Positions 55,497-64,000 of a stretch of 64,000 bases of DNA are shown here, in pieces. How positions within the stretch are numbered: position 1 is the stretch's first letter; the number at the start of each line of letters is the position of its first letter. This stretch comes from Legionella sp. PC997 (GTDB taxonomy: Bacteria > Pseudomonadota > Gammaproteobacteria > Legionellales > Legionellaceae), in the NCBI RefSeq assembly GCF_014109825.1, contig NZ_CP059576.1, positions 2,954,501-3,018,500 on the forward strand, in the 5' to 3' direction. A program made the position numbers and the translations under genes. Under the pieces are notes generated by a model. The model did no database searches, was not told the DNA's origin, and saw only the letters and a list, made by a program, of their open reading frames with translations.

Positions 55497-55538
55497 CTGG
55501 ATGAAGAGTCCCGGGTTTCAGCTTAAGCCTTCACCCAG
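55497..55538. other. imperfect hairpin after pit
   Basis: Arms CTGGATGAAG and CTTCACCCAG pair at 9 of 10 positions around a 22-nt loop that contains CCCGGG. It may end the pit transcript, but no T-tract follows. Together with the elements at 27804 and 60931 it is one of several GC-rich intergenic dyads. Confidence 0.35.
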
Positions 55539-55688
55539 AATACAATGACTAATTGGACATCCCTTCTTGATGTAGAGAAGAAGCTCTCCCCTTAGACCTC
55601 CTGAGAGAATGGTGTATCAACGATTTATAAGCATATAAGGGTATAAAAACATCTGAGGAAAAATTTTGATTGCTAAGCTAAGCAACGA

Positions 55689-55874
55689 TTAAAATTCTTC
55701 CCAGATCTCACCTTTTTCATTAACATAATCTTTATTATCACGCATCATAAAAATACGCTTGTGCTTGTTAATTTCTTTTACTTGAGATGCAGATTTATTA
55801 TGAGTTGCATCAAATTCAAAGAAAAATTTATCATAAGGACTAACATAAGCTTTATCTATATCATCGGAATTCAT
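55689..55874 (-). CDS. CBU_0585-family small protein
   Basis: A soluble protein of 61 residues beginning MNSDDIDKAYVSPYDKFFFE and continuing FDATHNKSASQVKEINKHKRIFMMRD. The KAYVSPYDKF opening and SASQ-KEI-KHKRI core are those of the small proteins named after CBU_0585 of Coxiella, also found in Legionella. The function is unknown. An in-frame TTG at 55880 is less likely than the ATG at 55874. It is divergent from adenosine deaminase. Confidence 0.72.
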   Translation of the reverse strand: MNSDDIDKAYVSPYDKFFFEFDATHNKSASQVKEINKHKRIFMMRDNKDYVNEKGEIWEEF

Positions 55875-55970
55875 AACCAATCCAAATAACTATAATTTAA
55901 ACCAGGTATTTTATAGCTTTTTTATCTAAGTTACCATTACTCTAACTTTTTAAAAAATTAGGAGCGCGGG

Positions 55971-56945
55971 ATGAGTTTAAAGAAAGCGGAGTTACACGTC
56001 CATTTGGAAGGTACCATCACTCCTGGATTAGCCGCAAAGCTGGCTGCACGGAATAAATTAGCTCTGCCTGAAGGCCTCGTTGCCCCTGATGGAAAAAGCT
56101 ATTTATCTAAAGACTTTCTCGATTTCTTAAAGGTGTATGATACGTTGGCCTCGGTAATTCGATATCCTCAAGATTATTATGATATCACCTTTGACTATTT
56201 ACGAGCTCGCGCCCAAGAAGATGCAATTTATATAGAAATGATGTATTCACCCGACCACGCAGAACTATCCAGTAAAATTCCTTCCGCAGAACATCTGTCA
56301 GCAATCCAACAAGCAATTGACGATGCTAAAGATCAATTCAATATCGTAGGACGTATTTTAATTACTGCCGTGCGTCATTTTGGAGTGGAAGCAGTAGAGA
56401 ATGTTGCAAAACAAACTCATAAAGATAGATTTCCTTGTGTCACCGGCTTTGGTTTAGGCGGGGATGAAGCGAAATTTCCTCCTAAACTATTCAGTAAGGC
56501 GTACCATATTGCGGCGGATGCAGGGTTACAATGCACCGTTCATGCCGGAGAATTTGCTCCTGCAGACGGAATGGTTGAGGCAATGGAAAATCTACCCATC
56601 CAACGTATTGGACATGGGGTTAATTCCATTTATTCCCCAGATACCATGGCAATGGTAAAAGAAAGGAATATCACATTAGAAATTTGCCCCACCAGTAATA
56701 TCTTTTTGGGCTTATTTAGAGATATGAATAATCACCCCTTGCCAAAATTTTATGATGCGGGCATTAAAATTAGTATCAATTCAGACGATCCACCCTTTAT
56801 GAGTACTACTTTAGGTCAGGAGTATCAACGCGTACAAAAGTCATATAACTACAGCGATGAAACAATGAATGCAATAACGCGTATGTCCATAGAAGCTGCT
56901 TTTGTTGATGAAAAAACAAAAGCCGAACTTTTAGCAAGAATTTGA
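55971..56945 (+). CDS. add: adenosine deaminase (or adenosine deaminase-like)
   Basis: A zinc amidohydrolase converting adenosine to inosine. The 324-residue protein has the metal motif ELHVHLEGTI (His9, His11), CTVHAGEFAP with zinc His and catalytic Glu, RIGHGVN with the catalytic His, LEICPTSNIFLG, and ISINSDDPPFMSTTL with the zinc Asp pair. The DPPFM rather than DPAMF-type end suggests the adenine/adenosine-deaminase branch found in bacteria, so adenine deamination cannot be excluded. AGGAG lies before the ATG. A perfect hairpin follows. Confidence 0.85.
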   Translation: MSLKKAELHVHLEGTITPGLAAKLAARNKLALPEGLVAPDGKSYLSKDFLDFLKVYDTLASVIRYPQDYYDITFDYLRARAQEDAIYIEMMYSPDHAELSSKIPSAEHLSAIQQAIDDAKDQFNIVGRILITAVRHFGVEAVENVAKQTHKDRFPCVTGFGLGGDEAKFPPKLFSKAYHIAADAGLQCTVHAGEFAPADGMVEAMENLPIQRIGHGVNSIYSPDTMAMVKERNITLEICPTSNIFLGLFRDMNNHPLPKFYDAGIKISINSDDPPFMSTTLGQEYQRVQKSYNYSDETMNAITRMSIEAAFVDEKTKAELLARI

Positions 56946-56961
56946 TTCGATTAAATTGCAC

Positions 56962-56991
56962 TCTGGGTTAAGGTTTGATTCTTAACCCAGA
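56962..56991. terminator. perfect 11-bp hairpin after adenosine deaminase
   Basis: TCTGGGTTAAG and CTTAACCCAGA are exact complements with an 8-nt loop, 17 nt after the stop. The convergent PH-domain gene ends 47 nt further on. It is a likely bidirectional terminator, though T-tracts are weak. Confidence 0.6.
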
Positions 56992-57037
56992 ATCCTGGCC
57001 CAAAAAATCTGGACTTCTTGTGGGCAGGTTATGAGGG

Positions 57038-57493
57038 TTAATCATTGCGATGCAACTCACCCATTAGCTGTTCAATATAACGTCTGCAGGTCAAAGGATT
57101 ATGCAAAAAATTAATAATACGACGAGTCCCACCCGTACCCGTGATGCTAATCATCCCATAACCCAAAAGGCTGCCCATAATAGATTGACGGATGTCGATC
57201 GCTTCAATTTTGCTTAATGGAATATCAATTGTTTGTCTCACAACGACGCCAGTGCGTATAATCACGTGATTTTTTTTGATTGTGAGCGAAGAAAAATAAT
57301 AGGTCATCCAAGTTATGCCAATCCATAACAAGGATAGCGCAGCAAACCCGTATCCAAGTTTATGTAAAAAATCGATTTCCACATAATTAACAATGATTAA
57401 AGCGGCACATAACGCAACAACTGGCCAAAAAAATATAATCCAATGCATGCGGGTAAAATAAATAACATTAGTGTCGTAGGGCTTCTCAAACAT
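57038..57493 (-). CDS. bacterial PH-domain (YdbS/bPH2-type) membrane protein
   Basis: A 151-residue inner-membrane protein. Two hydrophobic helices (about 17-38 and 47-68) precede a bacterial PH domain (DUF304) with SSLTIKKNHVIIRTGVVVRQTIDIPLSKIEAIDIRQSIMG and LGYGMISITGTGGT. This layout is common and its function is usually unknown. The start MFEKPYDTNVIYFTRMHWII follows AGGTGA. It stands alone, convergent to adenosine deaminase. Confidence 0.82.
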   Translation of the reverse strand: MFEKPYDTNVIYFTRMHWIIFFWPVVALCAALIIVNYVEIDFLHKLGYGFAALSLLWIGITWMTYYFSSLTIKKNHVIIRTGVVVRQTIDIPLSKIEAIDIRQSIMGSLLGYGMISITGTGGTRRIINFLHNPLTCRRYIEQLMGELHRND

Positions 57494-57620
57494 TGATTCA
57501 CCTATAATCCTGAAAGTCTACTGAAAAATTATAATATTGCATTTAGCTCGAATTTACTATTCTATACTTCTTACGGAGTATATACTAACTCTCTTACATT
57601 TTTTTATTTAGACTCAAAAA

Positions 57621-58043
57621 ATGCGCTCTATCAGTCGTTGCCTCAATAAACAACTTGCTGACCTATGTCAACGCTCTGTTCAATTAGAAGAGCTCGCCAA
57701 TAAAATAAAGCTTATGCTTCCGGATGTTTTAGCAAATCAATGTCAAGTTGGCAGTTTTAATAAAGGTTGTTTGCTATTAACAACAACTGACGCTGCCTGG
57801 GCAACACAATTACGGTATGCGATTCCTGAGTTACGGGATAAATTACGCAAAGAAGCCGGTATGTATCAACTTTCTTCAATTAAGGTGACGGTTATTGAAC
57901 CCCTGATTGAGTACGAAAAAACATCCCCGTCCAAACATTCATTATCAAAAAAAGCTAAAGAAATTATAATTAGCGAAAGTCAGCAGTGTAATTATGAACC
58001 GTTACAAAAGGCGTTATTGCATTTAGCGCATGGTGATAATTAG
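57621..58043 (+). CDS. DciA-like (DUF721) protein
   Basis: A 140-residue basic protein with a DUF721/DciA domain: CQVGSFNKGCLLLTTTDAAWATQLRYAIPELRDKLRKEAG (about 49-88) is the conserved core, in which A-x-W-A-x-(Q/E)-L-R is the hallmark. DciA is the helicase-loader-type replication factor of many bacteria that lack DnaC. In many gammaproteobacteria a DUF721 gene lies between lpxC and secA, and here it is about 3 kb from lpxC. There is no obvious ribosome site. Confidence 0.75.
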   Translation: MRSISRCLNKQLADLCQRSVQLEELANKIKLMLPDVLANQCQVGSFNKGCLLLTTTDAAWATQLRYAIPELRDKLRKEAGMYQLSSIKVTVIEPLIEYEKTSPSKHSLSKKAKEIIISESQQCNYEPLQKALLHLAHGDN

Positions 58044-58200
58044 ATACATATAATTAAAATGCAGTCAAAAAAGTTTGTATGCATCCATAGAATAAAATTA
58101 GCTTGTTATTGCATCCTAAGGACAACGAAGTGAAAAACGGTTTTGTTTATTTATCTCTATATAATTCCAGATCGCGCATCACCTATCCGCCTACAAATAC

Positions 58201-58683
58201 TCATAATTGATAAAAATTATTTGTTTCAGCCAACGCAGTTGCAAAACGACGGCTTACCCATTCCGATCCAAGATAAGCAAAACAATCTTGTAGATAATCA
58301 GTCAGCTCTACTTCTTCCATAACATGTTCTTGCCCACTTGGCTCGACATCATGATGAAAATAGCAATCAAAATAGCGCATTGAAAAATCGACATAATCTC
58401 GGGTATGAAGAATAAAGGTGTGCCACAGTTCATCAAGAATAAGCAAAGGGCCAAAAAGGTAGGTTTTTTTACCTTGTTTTGCCCTGTGCACATTTAACCA
58501 CATCCAAGCCAATAAATCAGCGAATAAAGCCTGGCCTTCAGGCTCAGAAAAGTTCGGATGATGAGAGCAAAAATGCTTCACTACTGTATTATTTTTATAA
58601 CCCAGTAGCTCGGACAAACCAATCATCCACAACACGCTTTTTTGGTGCTTGGTTTTTGGGTTACATACCGTATGATACGACAA
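58201..58683 (-). CDS. DUF1399/GRDP-like hypothetical protein
   Basis: A soluble protein of up to 160 residues. The segment LLILDELWHTFILHTRDYVDFSMRYFDCYFHH carries the D-x2-WH-x-FILHT and F-HH pattern of glycine-rich-domain-like (DUF1399) proteins. The function is unknown to me. The start is doubtful: the frame begins at a TTG (58683) without a good ribosome site. An ATG overlapping upstream at 58687 with AGAAGA before it is out of frame and soon stops. An internal ATG (residue 20) is another option. Confidence 0.6.
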   Translation of the reverse strand: MSYHTVCNPKTKHQKSVLWMIGLSELLGYKNNTVVKHFCSHHPNFSEPEGQALFADLLAWMWLNVHRAKQGKKTYLFGPLLILDELWHTFILHTRDYVDFSMRYFDCYFHHDVEPSGQEHVMEEVELTDYLQDCFAYLGSEWVSRRFATALAETNNFYQL

Positions 58684-58837
58684 ATCATTTCTTCTTTAGT
58701 CATCATTATCTCCACAATAAATTGTATACAGTGCAGAAAGTCTAACCAATGTTCACAATGGAAGCAATTTAATTATTTATTATATCGACAGCGTACGGCA
58801 CAATCTTCTGAGTATTCAGGAGATTGTGCCAAAATAT

Positions 58838-60877
58838 TTACCAAATTACACAGCGGTTCTTATTCACCATGGGGCTGTCGTTAGGAATATGGAAGGCTTC
58901 CTGAAATTGAGGAATATTCGCTAAGCTTCCATTTACTCTATATTGTGCTGGAGGATGGGGATCCGTAGTGACCTGATTACGCAGTTGTTGGGGTCGAATG
59001 TTCATCGCCCAAACATGTGCTGTTGCGATAAAAAATTGTTGATCTGGTGTCAAACCGCCAATTGTAGGCGCATTTTTATAAGCATCCGAATGCTTAAACG
59101 CTCTATAGGCTAATGTAATTCCCCCTAAGTCTGCCGCAGCTTCTCCTACAACCAATTTTCCTTGGACATGTAAATTATCCTCTACGGTATATTGAGAGAA
59201 CTGGTTCACAATACATTGGGTTGCAGCCTTGAATTTTTCTAAATCACTCGGGGTCCACCAATTTTGTAAGTTACCATGGCCATCAAATTGTGCACCTTGG
59301 TCATCAAACCCATGAGTCATTTCATGTCCCATTACAAAACCAATTGCTCCATAATTTACAGCAGCTGGTGCATTAGGGTCAAAAAACGGTGATTGAAGAA
59401 TCCCTGCTGGAATATTTAAATTGTTCATCGAAGGATCATAATACGCATTGATGGTTTGTGGTGTCATGACCCATTCGGTTCTATCTATTGGCTTACCAAT
59501 TTTGTTAAGATCACGCTTCGTCAAAAATTCATTAGCACGAATTACATTTAAAACGTATGGCCCTCTATTAATGACCAATTTGGAGTAATCTCTCCACTTG
59601 GAGGGGTAACCGACTCGTTCTTCCATCATTGCAAGTTTTTTCAATGCTGCTTCACGAGTTGCAGGAGTCATCCAAGATAGCGTGCTAATGTCTTCTTGAA
59701 GGACTGTGCGAATATTTTTAAGTATATCCAATGCTTGTTTTTTATCTTCGGGAGAAAAATAGCGGTCCACATACATTTTACCTATAGCAAAACCCAAGGC
59801 CCCATTTTCCGTAGCAACAACTCGTTTCCACCGTGGCAGTATTTTCTCAGCCCCCGTAAGAACCGAAACCATTTTAAAATTTTGATCTACAAAAGGTGCA
59901 GACAAATACGAAGCAAAGGCATCAATTAAATGCCAACGCAAATATGTTTTCCAATCATCTAAAGAGACCGTTTTTAATTGATTGTTCATATCCTTAAAAA
60001 AACCAGGCATTGCTAAATTAATACTTTTGATTTGGGCAAGTCCCATAGCTGAAAAATACGCTGGCCAGGAAAAATTGGGTGTAACTTGAGCAAGTTGGGC
60101 CCTATCCATAATATGATACACCGCATGAGGATCTCGTTGTTCTATTTGGGACATAGAAGCCTTGGCCATTTGTGTTTCTAACTTCATTACGATCATGGCT
60201 TCAGCAGCTGCTTTATCAGGCGAATCACCTAACAGCTCAAACATTTTGCGTATATGGTTTATATAAGCCTCTCGAATTTGTTTAAATTTAGGATCATCTT
60301 TTAAATAATAATCGCGATCGGGCAATCCTAATCCGCCCTGCATGGCCGCAGCTATCATATCCTTACTGTTTTTAAAATCTTGCATGCTGCCGAAATTAAA
60401 AAAAACATCAACTCCAATTTGATGCAAATGAGCTATTTCATTTTGTAGATCAGTTAAAGTTTTTAAATGATTAATGCGATCAAATTCTGGTTGCAAGGGT
60501 TTAATACCCAGTTGATTAATGCTAGCTTCATCCATCCCGCTAAAATAAAAGTCACCCACTTTTTGCTCTATGCTACCTTGTTTTGCATTTGTATTTTTAG
60601 CAGCATCGATTAGCATGTGATGAATGATATTTTGCACTTTCTCATTAATCAGATTAAAGCTTCCCCAACTCGAATAATCAGGAGGAATGGGATTGTTTTT
60701 TTTCCAGTTGCCCACTGCATAAGCATAAAAATCTTTACTGGGTGAGACAGTGGTATCCAACCAATCCATATGCAGTGCTTGTTCAGCATTTGTCTTGGGC
60801 GTTTCTTCAGTGCTGGTAGAATATATTGAAGTACTGCATAACAAAGCAAAAGTAAAAAGACTAATATTTAGTTTCAT
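58838..60877 (-). CDS. M13 (neprilysin-like) zinc metallopeptidase, exported
   Basis: A secreted or periplasmic endopeptidase of 679 residues. The signal peptide MKLNISLFTFALLCSTSIYS is followed by the M13 N-terminal domain (DFYAYAVGNWKKNNPIP). The catalytic domain has MGHEMTHGFDDQGAQFD with zinc HExxH (about 518-522), and VVGEAAADLGGITLAYRAF with the third ligand Glu. It ends NRCVIW, the family's C-x2-W close. The ATG at 60877 has AAGGGAG upstream; the frame is open to 60901. It sits between lpxC and the DciA-like gene. Confidence 0.93.
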   Translation of the reverse strand: MKLNISLFTFALLCSTSIYSTSTEETPKTNAEQALHMDWLDTTVSPSKDFYAYAVGNWKKNNPIPPDYSSWGSFNLINEKVQNIIHHMLIDAAKNTNAKQGSIEQKVGDFYFSGMDEASINQLGIKPLQPEFDRINHLKTLTDLQNEIAHLHQIGVDVFFNFGSMQDFKNSKDMIAAAMQGGLGLPDRDYYLKDDPKFKQIREAYINHIRKMFELLGDSPDKAAAEAMIVMKLETQMAKASMSQIEQRDPHAVYHIMDRAQLAQVTPNFSWPAYFSAMGLAQIKSINLAMPGFFKDMNNQLKTVSLDDWKTYLRWHLIDAFASYLSAPFVDQNFKMVSVLTGAEKILPRWKRVVATENGALGFAIGKMYVDRYFSPEDKKQALDILKNIRTVLQEDISTLSWMTPATREAALKKLAMMEERVGYPSKWRDYSKLVINRGPYVLNVIRANEFLTKRDLNKIGKPIDRTEWVMTPQTINAYYDPSMNNLNIPAGILQSPFFDPNAPAAVNYGAIGFVMGHEMTHGFDDQGAQFDGHGNLQNWWTPSDLEKFKAATQCIVNQFSQYTVEDNLHVQGKLVVGEAAADLGGITLAYRAFKHSDAYKNAPTIGGLTPDQQFFIATAHVWAMNIRPQQLRNQVTTDPHPPAQYRVNGSLANIPQFQEAFHIPNDSPMVNKNRCVIW

Positions 60878-60930
60878 GCTACAACGCTCCCTTGCCAACA
60901 TTTATGTTAATTCACTAGGAATCCGAAAAC

Positions 60931-61014
60931 GTAGCCAGGAGGAGGCAAATCATAACCAGGGGACATATGCGGTTCTGTTTTCCTGGGTTACGAACATTGT
61001 CTTCCCCAGGCTAC
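60931..61014. other. nested palindromic spacer after lpxC
   Basis: The 84-nt stretch is bounded by GTAGCC and GGCTAC and contains inner complementary pairs AACCAGG / CCTGGGTT and CCAGG / CCTGG. It lies between the lpxC stop and the M13 peptidase start. It could be an lpxC terminator or a small non-autonomous repeat; no T-tract is seen. Confidence 0.4.
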
Positions 61015-61018
61015 ATTC

Positions 61019-61933
61019 CTACGCTTCGACAGGATAAAATTCAGTGTGCATTGTAGGGAGATATTCTTCTTTATCAAAATAAGTATATTCCCAAGCGTCT
61101 TGTCTTATCATTAGCTCACGCAACAATCTATTATTCAGTTCATGACCAGATTTGTACCCTTCAAATGCACCAATCAAACTAGAACCTAACAAGTATAGGT
61201 CGCCAATCGCATCCAATACCTTATGAGAAACAAATTCTGATTCAAAACGAAGTCCATCGTCGTTGAGAACGCGATAATCATCGACAACTATTGCATTATC
61301 CAAGCTTCCGCCTTTTGCTAAATCACATTCCCTTAATTTCTCATAGTCGGATAGGAATCCAAAAGTACGTGCTCTACATACCTCTTTCACATATGAAGTT
61401 GTTGAGAAATCAAAACTTACAGTTTGTGGCTTATCATTGAACGCTGGATGATCAAAGTCAATGGTGAAGGCAATTTTATACCCATCATAAGGATAAAATT
61501 GAACGTATTTTCCATTGTCTTCTACCCGAATGGGTTTAAGAATACGTATGTATTTTTTAGGTGCGTTTTGTTCACGTATTCCTGCTGATTGGATCAAGAA
61601 TACAAAAGGAGCCGCACTACCATCCATAATGGGTAACTCTGGAGCATTCACATCAATATATGCATTATCGATTCCTAATCCTGCTAATGCGGATAGCAAA
61701 TGTTCCACAGTAGCAATTTTTACTGCTCCATGGTGTAATGTGGTACATAACATAGTATCGCCCACGTTTTCATATGACGCAGGTATTTCCACTACGGGAG
61801 AAAGATCCACCCGTCTAAAAACTATGCCTGTATTAACAGGGGCAGGTCTCAAGGTTAACAGCACTTTTTCACCGGAATGCAATCCTACACCAGTTGCCTG
61901 GATCACCTTTTTAGGAGTTCTTTGTTTTGTCAT
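61019..61933 (-). CDS. lpxC: UDP-3-O-acyl-N-acetylglucosamine deacetylase
   Basis: LpxC catalyses the committed step of lipid A synthesis and is a zinc enzyme. The 304-residue protein has [30 protein letters not shown] with a zinc His, [17 protein letters not shown] with the other ligands (His and Asp), and a C-terminal region with [13 protein letters not shown] containing the catalytic His. AAGGTGA precedes the ATG. The position after ftsZ is the classical end of the dcw cluster. Confidence 0.97.
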   Translation of the reverse strand: MTKQRTPKKVIQATGVGLHSGEKVLLTLRPAPVNTGIVFRRVDLSPVVEIPASYENVGDTMLCTTLHHGAVKIATVEHLLSALAGLGIDNAYIDVNAPELPIMDGSAAPFVFLIQSAGIREQNAPKKYIRILKPIRVEDNGKYVQFYPYDGYKIAFTIDFDHPAFNDKPQTVSFDFSTTSYVKEVCRARTFGFLSDYEKLRECDLAKGGSLDNAIVVDDYRVLNDDGLRFESEFVSHKVLDAIGDLYLLGSSLIGAFEGYKSGHELNNRLLRELMIRQDAWEYTYFDKEEYLPTMHTEFYPVEA

Positions 61934-62096
61934 TCAGTGCTCACCTTGTTCCTCATATATCGTTTTTAAATTTTTATTTTGCACGCAAAACCTAGTGATC
62001 GTATCAATATTTTAATATTTAGTCTAATTATTTTTTATCAAAAAATTAAACGGCCCTTCATCTACTCTGCTGCAGATGAAGGGATGTAACGTATAA

Positions 62097-63284
62097 TTAT
62101 GCCTCTTCTTGCCGGCGTAAAAATGCTGGAATATCAAGATAATCTACATCTGGAATGCTGTCGCCATTATGTTTTGCGCCCGAGGACATACCTGATTGAG
62201 CTTGTTTGCGAACTACAGCGGGTCTATCTAATTGTTGATAATCCAAAGAACCATCACTGCGCGTTGTTTCAAGCAAACGTGCACGATGAGATTGGGGTTG
62301 GGATTGTTGGTGGCGTTGTCGTCCATCGCCTAACCCAGTTACAATCACTGTTACGCGCATTTCATCGGTCATGTCTGGATCAATTACTGTACCAACTACC
62401 ACTGTTGCATCATCAGAAATGAATTCTTTGACTACATCCCCGACTTCTTCAAACTCCCCTATTGACATGTCAAGACCAGCAGTAATATTGACCAAAATTC
62501 CTCGTGCGCCAGAAAAGTTTACATCCTCTAATAATGGAGATGCAATGGCTGCTTCTGCAGCTTGACGTGCTCTTTGTTCACCTACGGCACTACCAGTACC
62601 CATCATAGCCATACCCATTTCCGACATCACTGTACGTACGTCTGCAAAATCAACGTTAATCAAACCCGGACGAGTAATTAAATCAGAAATTCCTTTTACT
62701 GCACCAAGTAAGACATTATTTGCTGCCTTAAACGCATTAAGAAGACTGATGTTTTTTCCCAAAACACTGAGTAATTTGTTATTAGGTATGGTGATTAATG
62801 AATCCACATGTTCTGCTAAGCGACGGATTCCATCCTCTGCAGCCAATGCGCGTTGCTTACCTTCAAACGAAAATGGTTTAGTAACGACTGCTACAGTTAA
62901 AATACCTAGTTCTTTAGCAATTTCTGCGAAAACCGGAGCCGCCCCTGTACCAGTTCCACCTCCCATGCCTGCGGTAATGAATACCATATCTGCACCACTC
63001 AAGATTTCACGGATATGATCTCTATCTTCTTCGGCTGCCTCGCGACCTATTTGTGGGTTTGCACCTGCACCCAAGCCTTTAGTCAGTTCGTCACCTAGTT
63101 GAATATGTATTTTTGCATTTGAGCCTCTCAGAGCTTGTGCGTCAGTATTCGCACAAATAAACTCAACTCCATCAATATTTTCTGCAACCATATGTTGGAC
63201 GGCATTACCACCACCACCGCCAACACCTACTACTTTAATAACAGCATTATTATCTTGGTGTTGGCCTTCCATTAATTCAAACAT
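62097..63284 (-). CDS. ftsZ: cell division GTPase FtsZ
   Basis: FtsZ polymerises into the division ring. The 395-residue protein has [15 protein letters not shown], the GTP signature [17 protein letters not shown] (about 104-120), the T7 loop [11 protein letters not shown], a variable Gln/Ser/Arg-rich linker (about 320-375), and the C-terminal peptide [13 protein letters not shown] used by FtsA and ZipA. It follows ftsA by 95 nt and lies 163 nt before lpxC. The 163-nt gap has no recognised gene. Confidence 0.98.
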   Translation of the reverse strand: MFELMEGQHQDNNAVIKVVGVGGGGGNAVQHMVAENIDGVEFICANTDAQALRGSNAKIHIQLGDELTKGLGAGANPQIGREAAEEDRDHIREILSGADMVFITAGMGGGTGTGAAPVFAEIAKELGILTVAVVTKPFSFEGKQRALAAEDGIRRLAEHVDSLITIPNNKLLSVLGKNISLLNAFKAANNVLLGAVKGISDLITRPGLINVDFADVRTVMSEMGMAMMGTGSAVGEQRARQAAEAAIASPLLEDVNFSGARGILVNITAGLDMSIGEFEEVGDVVKEFISDDATVVVGTVIDPDMTDEMRVTVIVTGLGDGRQRHQQSQPQSHRARLLETTRSDGSLDYQQLDRPAVVRKQAQSGMSSGAKHNGDSIPDVDYLDIPAFLRRQEEA

Positions 63285-63379
63285 AACCTGCTCCCCTCAT
63301 ATGTTTAATCTTTCAACAAAATACGGCATGAACCCTTAAATTGCTCATTACCGATTTAGTTATATACGTTAGTTGTAAC

Positions 63380-64000
63380 CTAAAAATTACCCTGAAACCA
63401 TTCTTTCATACGGGCCCATAAACTTTGCGTATTATCATTCATTGTGGGTACCTTGTAGTTTGATACATACTGTTGTTGGTATCCTTGCAACAACAAACCT
63501 ACCCCTGTTGCAAATGAAGGATTTTCTGTTGCTTCAGCCAATCCAGAAACATGATGAGCGCAACCTTTTCTTACAGGCATCTCAAAACAAAGTTCTGCAA
63601 GTTCAATACCGCCTCTAACATTAGCAGCACCACCAGTGAGAACTATGCCCGCAGCCATTCTATCTTCAAAACCACTACGTCGTAATTCATTGCGTACTAG
63701 AGTAAATAACTCTTCATAGCGCGCCGCAACTACATCAGAAAGAGTTTTAGCTGATATCTTTCTTCCTGGCCTGTCACTAACGCTTGTAACTTCTAACATG
63801 AGATCTGAATTTGCTAATTCAGTTAAAGCGCACGCATGATTCAGTTTAATGGATTCTGCTGCTTTTGTGGGTGTCCGTAATGCCATTGCTATATCATTCG
63901 TCACTTGATCCCCCGCAATGGGAATGACGGCGGTATGTTGAATCGCCCCTTCACAAAATATAGCAATATCGGTAGTTCCACCACCAATATCTATCAAGCA
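63380..64000 (-). CDS. ftsA: cell division protein FtsA (partial, 5' part beyond right edge)
   Basis: FtsA is the actin-like membrane anchor of the FtsZ ring. The visible 206 residues are the C-terminal half. They start CLIDIGGGTTDIAIF, the phosphate-2 motif of the actin fold, and include HTAVIPIAGDQVTNDIA, GIVLTGGAANVRGGIELAEL (adenosine motif) and FATGVGLLLQGY. The C-terminal amphipathic helix LWARMKEWFQGNF is present. The frame runs through the window edge, so the ORF start at 63997 is not the gene start. Confidence 0.95.
   Translation of the reverse strand, partial: CLIDIGGGTTDIAIFCEGAIQHTAVIPIAGDQVTNDIAMALRTPTKAAESIKLNHACALTELANSDLMLEVTSVSDRPGRKISAKTLSDVVAARYEELFTLVRNELRRSGFEDRMAAGIVLTGGAANVRGGIELAELCFEMPVRKGCAHHVSGLAEATENPSFATGVGLLLQGYQQQYVSNYKVPTMNDNTQSLWARMKEWFQGNF

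Noticed and set aside
58479..58745. 88-residue plus-strand ORF over the DUF1399-like gene
   Set aside because: It is antisense to a frame with a recognisable domain, has no ribosome site and a low-complexity translation.
62099..62422. 107-residue plus-strand ORF over the 3' end of ftsZ
   Set aside because: Antisense shadow in the variable linker region of FtsZ.

Overview
The window is AT-rich, gene-dense gammaproteobacterial chromosome, almost certainly from a Legionella species. Evidence: a ProA/Msp-type M4 metalloprotease, a DotV/IcmC-like Dot/Icm membrane protein, an ankyrin-repeat protein of effector type, a CBU_0585-family small protein, and a gene order from proA to trmB (proA, hydrolase, EEP nuclease, aldolase, flavin reductase, dotV, DUF3579, pssA, HPr, hpf, rpoN, rpmG, rpmB, trmB) that matches what I remember of L. 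pneumophila around lpg0467-lpg0480. The dcw end (ftsA-ftsZ-lpxC) and the msh block are not, as far as I recall, next to this in L. pneumophila, so the window may come from another species.

Layout. 1-4.1 kb: end of an unrecognised gene, a pair of inverted hairpin repeats, then hflK-hflC-purA on the minus strand. 4.2-7.6 kb: accessory genes (fold-III PLP enzyme plus LysE exporter, ankyrin-repeat effector candidate). 7.7-18.6 kb: conserved core (trmB, rpmB-rpmG, rpoN-hpf-HPr, pssA, dotV, flavin reductase, class I aldolase, EEP nuclease, hydrolase, proA). 18.9-27.8 kb: MFS efflux pump, aroQ-accB-accC-prmA, purH, a short-chain dehydrogenase and a PHA synthase.

27.9-41.5 kb, all minus strand, is the most notable region: an MSHA-type type IV pilus locus. 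It has minor pilins (MshC, a large MshP-like pilin, MshD, MshO), then the machinery MshI-MshI2(PilN)-MshJ-MshK-MshL-MshM-MshN-MshE, then MshG, a broken mshF, an intact MshA-like major pilin and a frameshifted tandem copy of that pilin. The MshP-like protein lacks the pilin Glu5 and carries a roughly 450-residue C-terminal region with cysteine-paired repeats, so it is a candidate tip adhesin. No prepilin peptidase or retraction ATPase lies in the window.

41.7-64 kb: a tiny cysteine-rich lipoprotein, an Aas-like acyl-ACP synthetase whose acyltransferase motifs are degenerate, a VTT/DedA membrane protein, pabC, 5-formyl-THF cyclo-ligase, a PII protein, ubiK, comM, a GT87-like membrane protein, yqgE-ruvX-pyrB, an exported secretin-domain protein, a DUF47-Pit phosphate transport pair, adenosine deaminase, a bacterial PH-domain protein, a DciA-like protein, an M13 peptidase, lpxC, ftsZ and the 3' part of ftsA, which runs off the right edge. 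I saw no tRNA, rRNA, CRISPR array or insertion sequence.
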